NCBI GenBank assembly: GCA_964541605.1
Contig: CAZIQY010000030.1
Span: 1-31,753, forward strand
DNA from: CAZIQY01 sp964541605
GTDB lineage: Bacteria; Desulfobacterota; Syntrophia; Syntrophales; UBA2185
Length of the DNA stretch: 31,753 bases
Direction of reading: 5' to 3'
The translations under genes and the position numbers were made by a program. The notes under the pieces are model-generated. The model was not told where the DNA came from. It did not search any database and was given only the letters and a program-made list of their open reading frames with translations. Each line of letters starts with the position of its first letter. The stretch's first letter is position 1. Below are positions 1-6,259 of the stretch, one piece after another.

Positions 1-82
1 GTTTTTGACTGACAGGTGACGCAGCATCTGTTTGGGACGCGGGAGCATACTCGCCAAAGGGATCTTGCTCTTCAGTCGGCAT
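1..82 (-). CDS. Partial hypothetical protein, N-terminus only
   Basis: An open frame begins at an ATG at 82 that overlaps the last codons and stop of the upstream TIGR04255 gene (about 11 nt overlap) and runs off the window edge without a stop. The 27 visible residues start MPTEEQDPFGEY and are polar and acidic. Overlapping starts of this kind are common in coupled operons, so a real second gene is plausible, but 27 codons can stay open by chance. No function can be given. Confidence 0.4.
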   Translation of the reverse strand, partial: MPTEEQDPFGEYAPASQTDAASPVSQK

Positions 83-842
83 TCATGATTCTCCGAAGAT
101 TGTCCGTGATGCTCTGTTCAAAGTACCGCTGAATTGTAGAATGAAATTCGTCAAGAAGACGGGAAATCTCTTTCACTTCAACAACTGATTGTACGTATGA
201 ATCAAGATCGAGGATGAAAATCTTCCGTTTAATGCGAGCAGGATAGTCGGGATTGTGCATTCCAAAGCGACATCGAAGATTGAATGTGTCATACGACAGT
301 TCAAGGTTATGTAATATACGTGATAGAGCTGCTTGATCTACATCCGAGGGAAACCTGAAGAGCGACAAAAGTTCTGGAGCAATATAAGCAGACCAGTCAG
401 TTGGGTTCCCCTCTGTAAGCTCTATTTGGTTAATGTAGCGAAGCCCTATGCGTGCTGCTTGGATATTTGGAAAGAGATTGTCAATCTGTTCGAGAATCCT
501 GACAAACTCTGCTTTGATTGGATCGTAAGTCTGATACATTTTATGTCTAACCAACACAACCTGACGTCCGATTGTAAGAGTTTTTGTCCGCTCTTTTCCG
601 TGGAAATGCCATTCCTTTATTCTCTCTTCGCTTGCTTTGGTGACACCTTCTGGTCCGAATTGTACTTCATGACTTAGAACATCATGCGGCTCTGGTATCG
701 GGAATGCGCGGATTGCTTCTTCAGTAAGAGGTGCTGGCAACGCAAGGTCCATACCTGGTAAAGGGTTCAAAAAATCAATCCTCGCGATTACTTCTCGAAG
801 GAAGTTCTTTTGGTAGCGTATCTCTGCAAACAAATCACTCAT
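72..842 (-). CDS. TIGR04255 family protein
   Basis: A 256-residue protein that I recognise as TIGR04255, a sporadically distributed family of unknown function often found in accessory and defence-rich regions. Family-like features are the N-terminal FLREVIARIDF stretch, the central RIGLRYINQIEL segment near residue 135 and a C-terminal helical stretch. There is no signal peptide or membrane segment, so it is probably cytoplasmic. The ATG at 842 follows an AAGGA-type ribosome site about 7 nt upstream. It is co-directional with the other small minus-strand genes of the AT-rich region. The family call is by eye; the biochemical role is unknown. Confidence 0.72.
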   Translation of the reverse strand: MSDLFAEIRYQKNFLREVIARIDFLNPLPGMDLALPAPLTEEAIRAFPIPEPHDVLSHEVQFGPEGVTKASEERIKEWHFHGKERTKTLTIGRQVVLVRHKMYQTYDPIKAEFVRILEQIDNLFPNIQAARIGLRYINQIELTEGNPTDWSAYIAPELLSLFRFPSDVDQAALSRILHNLELSYDTFNLRCRFGMHNPDYPARIKRKIFILDLDSYVQSVVEVKEISRLLDEFHSTIQRYFEQSITDNLRRIMNAD

Positions 843-912
843 AATTTTTCCTTTTTACGGAACTTCTCAATGCAAATAATGGCAATATATTTCAAACATT
901 GGCGGGCTTCAA

Positions 913-1236
913 TTATCTGTGAGCAGTGAAAATGCCTTCTGTTCCAATTGATGAGCGCCATCTACCTGTGATTTTACCTTCATCATTAATCTGACCATTA
1001 ACCTTAACCGGTCCAAGAATCAGAAGGGGATTGTGACCCGGCTTTGGTGTAAGCGATATTGACACATCCGGATAATTAACCGTTCCTGTAAGGCTATATT
1101 CATAGGTGCCCAAGCCTCGTTCCGAAAAACGTCCTGAGCCGGAAATTTTGTCACCATTTTGTTCGATTGTTATTGCAAACCCCCCTTGATTCGTACCTTC
1201 AAGTTCTCCGACCCAATAACCTGATAAATTTTGCAT
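913..1236 (-). CDS. Small beta-rich hypothetical protein
   Basis: A 107-residue protein of no recognised family. It alternates short hydrophobic strands with glycine-rich turns (LSGYWVGELEG, FAITIEQNGDKISGSG, ITGRWRSSIGTEGIF), a pattern that suggests a small antiparallel beta-barrel or sandwich, perhaps lipocalin-like; that fold is an inference. There is no export signal. The start is well supported: a run of six G lies 6 nt before the ATG at 1236. It stands alone between the TIGR04255 gene and the next small gene, in DNA that looks horizontally acquired. Confidence 0.6.
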   Translation of the reverse strand: MQNLSGYWVGELEGTNQGGFAITIEQNGDKISGSGRFSERGLGTYEYSLTGTVNYPDVSISLTPKPGHNPLLILGPVKVNGQINDEGKITGRWRSSIGTEGIFTAHR

Positions 1237-1304
1237 TATCTTCCCCCCTGTTTTAATTTAGTTGGTTTATATATCAAATGGTTGCTTTCAAACAAGACTG
1301 AAAA

Positions 1305-1604
1305 TCATGTCGCGGTATGACCCCATGCCCAATCTCCACCAACTGATATAAATATTTCGAACTTGAACCCTCGCGCCTTGAAAGCTCTCTTAACTCTTTC
1401 CAGCAAATCGTCTCGCACTGATGCAGCGCTCGTGCCGTTAAACTCACCGGCTGTCGTTGTGGTTGGGAGCATTACTTTATCCCCCTTTTTACCGGATGTT
1501 ATCTCCCTAAAAAGCCCCAATTTGGCGAGGTCTGCGTATGCGTTTTGATAATCATCGTAACTGGCCTTCTTCAAATCAAAAGTGCAAACTACAAAATAAC
1601 TCAT
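1305..1604 (-). CDS. Small hypothetical protein, possibly Cas2/VapD-like ferredoxin fold
   Basis: A 99-residue protein with strand-helix-strand order: MSYFVVCTFDLKKA at the N-terminus, an amphipathic helix near residues 17-30, LPTTTTAGEFNG in the middle, helix VRDDLLERVKRAFKARG and a final strand FKFEIFISVGG. The opening strand followed by a helix with a Y.NAY pattern resembles SinR/Cas2/VapD-type small ferredoxin-like proteins, but no catalytic set is clear, so this is a weak structural guess. A ribosome site (AAAGGGATGG) precedes the ATG at 1604. Nothing nearby identifies a partner gene. Confidence 0.6.
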   Translation of the reverse strand: MSYFVVCTFDLKKASYDDYQNAYADLAKLGLFREITSGKKGDKVMLPTTTTAGEFNGTSAASVRDDLLERVKRAFKARGFKFEIFISVGGDWAWGHTAT

Positions 1605-1718
1605 ATGACCATCCCTTTAAACTAAAAATCAAAACCCTGGGTCGGCTTCATATTGACAATTGGCGCCTTTTTTATGAAGGATGAGATGGAAATTTCTCGA
1701 ATCAGAAGCCTTGGTGTA

Positions 1719-2117
1719 TCAGTTTCCTTTCTGAATTAGATTTTGATCGATTTCAGCATCGAATATATAAAGGTCTCCGCCTGGGCTTGTATAAAATGAA
1801 GTGATGGAGGCAGCACCTCGCTTAATATACAACCCGCCGTCAACCAATGCAGATCCAGATGCGGCTCGTGCACAAATTTTATAAGGAGATGGATAATAAT
1901 AGCCATGTTCGTCTTCGTAAAGAGCCTTGTAGAATCCCGAAGGGAAAGTATAGGAACCCAAATTGTGTTTGACGGTCAAATTATCTTTTATCCGTAACGT
2001 TTTGAATGGAGGATCTGACTTTAGAAAGTTAATATTGCCAACAGTGCCGAGGGTGGTGCAGCCGGAGATGAAAAAGAGAACAATCCAACACAAAAACCAT
2101 GCATTACTCCTTTTCAT
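1719..2117 (-). CDS. Hypothetical lipoprotein
   Basis: About 132 residues. The start is set at the ATG at 2117 because the protein then begins MKRSNAWFLCWIVLFF followed by ISGC, a good lipobox with the lipidated Cys at residue 20; the open frame upstream of it overlaps the repressor remnant in another frame. The mature part is rich in Tyr and Gly (GYYYPSPYKIC, VDGGLYIKRGAASI) and probably sits in the periplasm, bound to the inner or outer membrane. The family is not recognised. The ribosome site is weak, and the gene starts 8 nt after the stop of the S24 remnant. Confidence 0.6.
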   Translation of the reverse strand: MKRSNAWFLCWIVLFFISGCTTLGTVGNINFLKSDPPFKTLRIKDNLTVKHNLGSYTFPSGFYKALYEDEHGYYYPSPYKICARAASGSALVDGGLYIKRGAASITSFYTSPGGDLYIFDAEIDQNLIQKGN

Positions 2118-2124
2118 AATAACT

Positions 2125-2274
2125 CTATTGCCTTTCAATCTCCCGGCAGAACCACATGACTTTGCCGTTGATGTGGACCTGGCCGGCATCCATCTCGAGG
2201 CGTTCGTAGTTTTTGTTGTCGCTGATGATCGCCAGCTTTCCCTGGGGATAGAGCGCCTGGATCCGTTTGATCAT
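2125..2274 (-). pseudogene. C-terminal remnant of an S24/LexA-type repressor
   Basis: A 49-codon frame ends at a TAG at 2125. It reads IKRIQALYPQGKLAIISDN, then NKNYERLEM, then VHINGKVMWFCRE. This matches the end of S24 peptidase-type phage repressors: the catalytic Lys of a VKRI-like motif, the LISDN turn, and a closing strand of the IxGxVxW type. Everything upstream (HTH domain and the Ser half of the dyad) is missing; the homologous frame ends about 27 nt above the ATG in a stop. It is therefore a truncated remnant, not a working repressor. It overlaps no other convincing gene. Confidence 0.65.
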
Positions 2275-2341
2275 GATTTCGTTAAAAACTTTAAGAGATA
2301 GCTAAACATGAGTTTGTTAATTTAATGTGGGTTTTAGAGAT

Positions 2342-2527
2342 TCATTTCTTTACGTTGGTGTGAGCTTTGAGAATTTTTGCTTTCGCATTTTTTTCAATTC
2401 GGCAGCAGCTACCTTTGTGTTGACCAGACATCTGAAAAATTTGCCATTTAGTATATTTCCGGCATTCTACATAAATAGAATCGCCTACAATTGTATTTCC
2501 TACATCGCGAAACACCTTTTTTGACAC
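2342..2527 (-). CDS. Small hypothetical protein (61 aa, GTG start)
   Basis: A short basic, Cys- and Lys-containing protein (VSKKVFRDVGNTIVGD at the start; GQHKGSCCRIEKNAK near the end). It is taken as real because its GTG start at 2527 follows a strong GGGAGG ribosome site with 8 nt spacing, placed inside the last codons of the upstream gene, whose stop is only 3 nt away. That arrangement suggests translational coupling in a three-gene unit. The three Cys residues could bind metal, but no standard zinc motif is complete. The family is unknown. Confidence 0.55.
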   Translation of the reverse strand: MSKKVFRDVGNTIVGDSIYVECRKYTKWQIFQMSGQHKGSCCRIEKNAKAKILKAHTNVKK

Positions 2528-2530
2528 AGA

Positions 2531-2968
2531 TTATACCTCCCTAATCTGTCCTTCCTTGGTCAATTCCTCAAAAACATCAAATACCGTTTCCATATCTATA
2601 TTTAGTGCACATGAAATATCGTATTGGTCAAGGTTTTCTCCATGATGTGCCTTGAAGTAATTCACAATTTCTTTTTTTGCCCGAGCATGTGAAATATCGC
2701 GTAACTGGATGATTGGTTGTTCATCAGGATGAATATATTTCTCTATCTGGGTAAGTTTTTCCCTTAATTCAGTTATCTCCTCTTGAAGTTTGGCGATTTG
2801 CTGGGGATAAGTAGAAAGAGCTGCCGATGATCCTGGAGTCATAGCAACTTTTGCAGATATTGGCTCATAGGGTATTATAGATGGTGATGGCCCTTTCCAC
2901 CAAGGAAATGTTGGATCTGCTGCAGAAGATATTCCCCATCCCTCCCAAGTATTATTTTTTTGAGCCAT
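2531..2968 (-). CDS. Hypothetical protein with coiled coil and winged-helix-like C-terminus
   Basis: A 145-residue protein in three parts. Residues 1-50 are Pro/Trp-rich (WEGWGISSAADPTFPWW). Residues about 57-80 form a short coiled coil (IAKLQEEITELREKLTQIEKY). Residues 95-145 look like a small winged helix (EIVNYFKAHHGENLDQYDISCAL followed by MDMETVF-type helix and KEGQIREV wing). It may bind DNA or a protein partner; no family is recognised. The ATG at 2968 has an AAGGGGAAAG ribosome site and overlaps the end of the upstream 116-residue gene by 17 nt, so the two are probably co-translated. Confidence 0.6.
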   Translation of the reverse strand: MAQKNNTWEGWGISSAADPTFPWWKGPSPSIIPYEPISAKVAMTPGSSAALSTYPQQIAKLQEEITELREKLTQIEKYIHPDEQPIIQLRDISHARAKKEIVNYFKAHHGENLDQYDISCALNIDMETVFDVFEELTKEGQIREV

Positions 2969-3302
2969 GCACTTTCCCCTTTTCTATATTAGAGGTCATA
3001 AATTTAATGTTGTTGGTCAACCAATCTCTAAAAGCAATAGCCGTATCTAAATTCATTGCAATCGATGCCTGAACGAACCGAACAACATCACCGCCTTTTT
3101 CTATTGAAACTTCTGGTCCAAGTTTTTCACCTGGTGTGATTTCATGTATAACAGATTTTGGTATAGGATGTCGTTCAGAATAGAAATGGGCGTATAATTC
3201 ATTTCTTGGAGTGACACCGCCATAAAGTCCATTGACATAAAGATCACGCAGATCCTCAGGATACACATACTTGAATTTAAGATGTTTTGGTTTTTCTCCC
3301 AT
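2952..3302 (-). CDS. Hypothetical protein, DUF3467-like
   Basis: A 116-residue protein, first of the three-gene unit. It contains LYVNGLYGGVTPRNELYAHF, then a long turn, and a C-terminal helix with QASIAMNLDTAIAFRDWL. The layout (beta strands followed by a helix ending in a WL or LL pair) resembles DUF3467-type proteins; this is a tentative match by eye. There is no signal peptide. The start has a GAGGTG ribosome site 5 nt upstream. The 124-nt AT-rich gap above it (3303-3426) probably holds the promoter, but I could not fix -35 and -10 boxes. Confidence 0.6.
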   Translation of the reverse strand: MGEKPKHLKFKYVYPEDLRDLYVNGLYGGVTPRNELYAHFYSERHPIPKSVIHEITPGEKLGPEVSIEKGGDVVRFVQASIAMNLDTAIAFRDWLTNNIKFMTSNIEKGKVHGSKK

Positions 3303-3426
3303 ATATCACCTCATATCAGTTGCCCAGAAATATCTTATTTTTGTTGATATCATATTCTATAGTATAGTAAAGGGGAAATCGGCATTTCATTAAAAAACTT
3401 TATACCTGAATTTTTCATTTTTTGTC

Positions 3427-3687
3427 TCATCTCAACGACCTAAGTTCCAATGTTAACATCTGTGGGTCCTTACAGACGTGGAAAACCCACTTCCCCAACT
3501 GACCCCAGTTGTTGACTGCCGAGACCCACCGTTCGGCCGCCTGATGTTTGGCAAGATCCTGGTCGTCTTCATATCCCTTGATTTCCAGAATGAGTGTCAC
3601 GCCAGCTTCCAACTGGACCAGAAAATGCGGAATGTCTTGATGATATTCCATTATCGCTGATTTCATTTCCTTGATAATTTGAATCAA
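3427..3687 (-). pseudogene. C-terminal remnant of a restriction endonuclease (type III / BPTD_3080-like)
   Basis: The 86 residues match the end of large helicase-nuclease restriction proteins: FLVQLEAGVTLILEIKGYE, then AAERWVSAVNNWG and WVFHVCKDP. LEIKG provides the ExK half of a PD-(D/E)xK nuclease site. In the family the strand before it usually reads PDF, giving the catalytic Asp; here it reads PHF, so a catalytic residue appears lost. The full enzyme would be several hundred residues longer, and the upstream part is absent. The only possible starts are a TTG at 3687 or an ATG at 3666. It lies next to a tRNA gene, as expected for a decayed mobile element. Confidence 0.65.
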
Positions 3688-3720
3688 AAGGACATCTAAA
3701 AAGACGTCAACAGGACAGGA

Positions 3721-3746
3721 AATAATAAGGGGATAACCTTATTATT
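3721..3746 (-). terminator. Hairpin downstream of tRNA-Thr, likely terminator
   Basis: A perfect 10-bp inverted repeat, AATAATAAGG / CCTTATTATT, with a 6-nt loop lies 22 nt past the 3' end of the tRNA. The last arm is U-rich on the tRNA-coding strand. A second, mutually exclusive pairing exists between AAGGGG (3727-3732) and CCCCTT (3753-3758). It may end the tRNA transcript or be part of an attachment region. Confidence 0.45.
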
Positions 3747-3767
3747 GGCTAACCCCTTGATTTTCTC

Positions 3768-3843
<76 letters not shown>

Positions 3844-3883
3844 TTTCCCAACGTTTCTTTATGCGTGCGCTTGCGAAGGCCAC

Positions 3884-3911
3884 ATTTATCTTAACACGTT
3901 TCTCATGTCAA
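3884..3911 (-). promoter_or_regulatory. Sigma70-type promoter for tRNA-Thr
   Basis: On the minus strand TTGACA (3911-3906) is followed after 16 nt by ATAAAT (3889-3884), about 40 nt before the tRNA 5' end. The consensus -35 and the distance fit a stable-RNA promoter. Confidence 0.55.
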
Positions 3912-3954
3912 GACCTTAAGATCGAAAATCCGTACCGAGTTACCTTACTTTGCC

Positions 3955-3982
3955 TTGACTTTCAAAATGCGTTTGGTATGAT
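3955..3982 (+). promoter_or_regulatory. Sigma70-type promoter for the cyclase cluster
   Basis: TTGACT (3955-3960), 16 nt, then TATGAT (3977-3982), 26 nt before the cyclase ATG. It sits back to back with the tRNA promoter and may drive the whole cyclase-racemase-ligase cluster. Confidence 0.5.
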
Positions 3983-4008
3983 TCATCAAAATTCAAGGGG
4001 GAGCGCCT

Positions 4009-6258
4009 ATGAACGAGCGACTGAAAAAGATCTTATCAATAACACCCCTCAAAATAACCATTGTCATCATCTTCATCTCCCTTATCTTGTTTTTCATAGA
4101 TGTCCGTTTTCTTAGATTCATGGAATTGAAGGCCCTTGATTTAAGAATGGTCTCCAGGGGCAACCTTCCGTCGAGCGGAGAAGTCGTCATCGCGACCATT
4201 GATGAAAAGAGTCTAAGCGAATTGGGACGATGGCCGTGGCCGAGAACGCACATTGCCAGACTTGTAGACAAATTAAAGCAATACAAGGCCAAAGCCGTGG
4301 GATTTGATATTGTGTTTTCCGAACCCGATGAAAACTCGAGCATCAAAACCATAGCAGAGCTTTCAAATGATGTTAAAAGGTCGGGCATACAGGATAAAAG
4401 GATACAAAAGCTTCTCAGTGCGAAAAAGATGTCTGCCGACACCGATGCGATTCTGGCCAGATCCATCGCCCGGGCGAAGAATGTTACCCTTGGCTATTTC
4501 TTTCATCTTACCGCGAAAGATGTAGCCCATGTCAGCAAGAAGGAAATAGACACGGCCGCGGAAAATATCTCCAATTCCAGGTACCAGATGATCCGGGAGG
4601 CGGCAAAGCCCGATGAATATACCCTCATCCATGCGTATTCGGCAGCCGCAAATCTCAAACGCCTGTCCGGGGCAGCGGAAAACGCAGGTTATTTCAATGC
4701 ATTTCCCGACACGGACGGAACGCTCCGATGGTCGCCTCTGATGATCAAATTCCAGGATAACTACTACGCGCCCCTGTCCATATCCCTGCTCCTGCAATAT
4801 CTGGACTGGCCCATGCTGTCATTAAACCTGAACGATTTTGGTGTTGAAGGAATCAGGCTGGGTGATATTGACATCCCGACGGATGAAGCGGGAAGAATAC
4901 TGGTCAACTACCTCGGCCCCGCAAAGACCTTCCCGCATTACTCGATTGCCGATATTATCAAAGGCCGCCTTTCTCCGGAAACTTTCCAGGATAAAATCGT
5001 CATTGTGGGAGCAACGGCCACGGGAATCTACGACCTGCGGGTCACACCCTTCAGCACGGTATATCCCGGAGTGGAAATCCACGCGACGGTCATTGATAAC
5101 ATTCTCAATGGAAACTTCCTCCAGCGGTCAGCCTGGACATCGTTTATCGATGTCTGCGCCCTCGTTTTCTTCGGTCTTGCCATCGGCTTTGTCATTCCGA
5201 GACTCAAAGCCGTACAGGGAATGCTGGTGAGTTTTTTCATCGTTGCCTTCTTTGTAGTGGCAAACACGTTCATCTTTGCCCATTTCAACGTGTGGCTGAA
5301 TCTGATTTATCCGGTTCTGACGATGATTGTGATCTATCTGGGGATAACGATTTATCGCTACATCACGGAAGAACGGGAAAAGAAGAAAATAAAGGGGGCC
5401 TTTCAGTACTACCTCACGGCATCCGTCATAAACGAAATGTTGAAAGATCCGACGAAGTTGAAACTCGGGGGTGACAAAAAAGACCTGTCGGTATTATTTT
5501 CCGACATCAGGGGGTTTACATCCATATCTGAAAAGATGTCGCCCGAAGAGCTCGTCCACCTGTTGAATGAATATCTGACAGCCATGACGAACGTGGTTTT
5601 TAAATACGAAGGGCTTCTGGATAAATACATGGGAGATGCCATCATGGCCGTATTCGGCGCCCCGCTTGATCAGCCGGACCACGCCCTCAGGGCATGCAGG
5701 ACTGCCATCGGCATGATGGAGGAACTGAAAATACTTCAGAGAAAGTGGGCCGAAGAGGAAAGACCCGTACTCAACATCGGCGTAGGCGTCAACACCGGTG
5801 ATATGGTAGTCGGCAACATGGGTTCAGAGATGAGGTTCGATTATACCGTCATGGGTGACAGCGTGAACCTGGGGTCCAGGCTCGAAGGAATCAACAAGGA
5901 ATATGGAACGAACATCGTCATCAGTGAATACACCTATGAAGCCGTCAAGGACGTCCTTTTCTGCCGGGAACTGGATTCCGTCAGGGTGAAGGGGAAGAAG
6001 CTTCCGGTCCGGATTTTCGAACTGATCGGTGAAAAGAAAGACAGCGAAAAGTGGGGGAATACCGTCAGTTTGTTTGAGGAAGGACTGGCAAAATACAAAC
6101 AGGGACTGTGGGATGAGGCCATAGAGAGTTTTCAGAAGGTTTTGGAGATAAGGCCTTTTGATGCGCCATCTCACCTCTATATCGAAAGATGTCAGACTCT
6201 CAAAGAGATCCCGCCTGAAGGACCGTGGGACGGCGTATTCACCATGACGAAAAAATGA
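4009..6258 (+). CDS. CHASE2-domain class III adenylate cyclase
   Basis: A 749-residue membrane signalling enzyme predicted to make cAMP from ATP. Order: one N-terminal membrane segment (about 14-32), a periplasmic CHASE2 sensor (about 35-345, with the typical RWPWPR and IVIVGATATGI motifs), three membrane helices (about 378-450), a cytoplasmic class III cyclase domain (about 485-680) and a C-terminal TPR-like tail. The metal-binding Asp residues are D499 in FSDIRGFT and D543 in DKYMGDA. K539 and T613 (DYTVMGD) fit the adenine-selecting pair of bacterial class IIIb cyclases, so ATP rather than GTP is likely. A GGGGGAG ribosome site precedes the ATG. Only 1 nt separates its stop from the longer racemase frame downstream, so cyclase and cell-wall genes are probably in one transcript. 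The CHASE2 ligand is unknown. Confidence 0.9.
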   Translation: MNERLKKILSITPLKITIVIIFISLILFFIDVRFLRFMELKALDLRMVSRGNLPSSGEVVIATIDEKSLSELGRWPWPRTHIARLVDKLKQYKAKAVGFDIVFSEPDENSSIKTIAELSNDVKRSGIQDKRIQKLLSAKKMSADTDAILARSIARAKNVTLGYFFHLTAKDVAHVSKKEIDTAAENISNSRYQMIREAAKPDEYTLIHAYSAAANLKRLSGAAENAGYFNAFPDTDGTLRWSPLMIKFQDNYYAPLSISLLLQYLDWPMLSLNLNDFGVEGIRLGDIDIPTDEAGRILVNYLGPAKTFPHYSIADIIKGRLSPETFQDKIVIVGATATGIYDLRVTPFSTVYPGVEIHATVIDNILNGNFLQRSAWTSFIDVCALVFFGLAIGFVIPRLKAVQGMLVSFFIVAFFVVANTFIFAHFNVWLNLIYPVLTMIVIYLGITIYRYITEEREKKKIKGAFQYYLTASVINEMLKDPTKLKLGGDKKDLSVLFSDIRGFTSISEKMSPEELVHLLNEYLTAMTNVVFKYEGLLDKYMGDAIMAVFGAPLDQPDHALRACRTAIGMMEELKILQRKWAEEERPVLNIGVGVNTGDMVVGNMGSEMRFDYTVMGDSVNLGSRLEGINKEYGTNIVISEYTYEAVKDVLFCRELDSVRVKGKKLPVRIFELIGEKKDSEKWGNTVSLFEEGLAKYKQGLWDEAIESFQKVLEIRPFDAPSHLYIERCQTLKEIPPEGPWDGVFTMTKK

Positions 6259-6259
6259 T

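Noticed and set aside
1963..2301. 112-codon plus-strand frame
   Set aside because: It is antisense to the lipoprotein gene and the S24 remnant, both of which have family-like sequence; no ribosome site.
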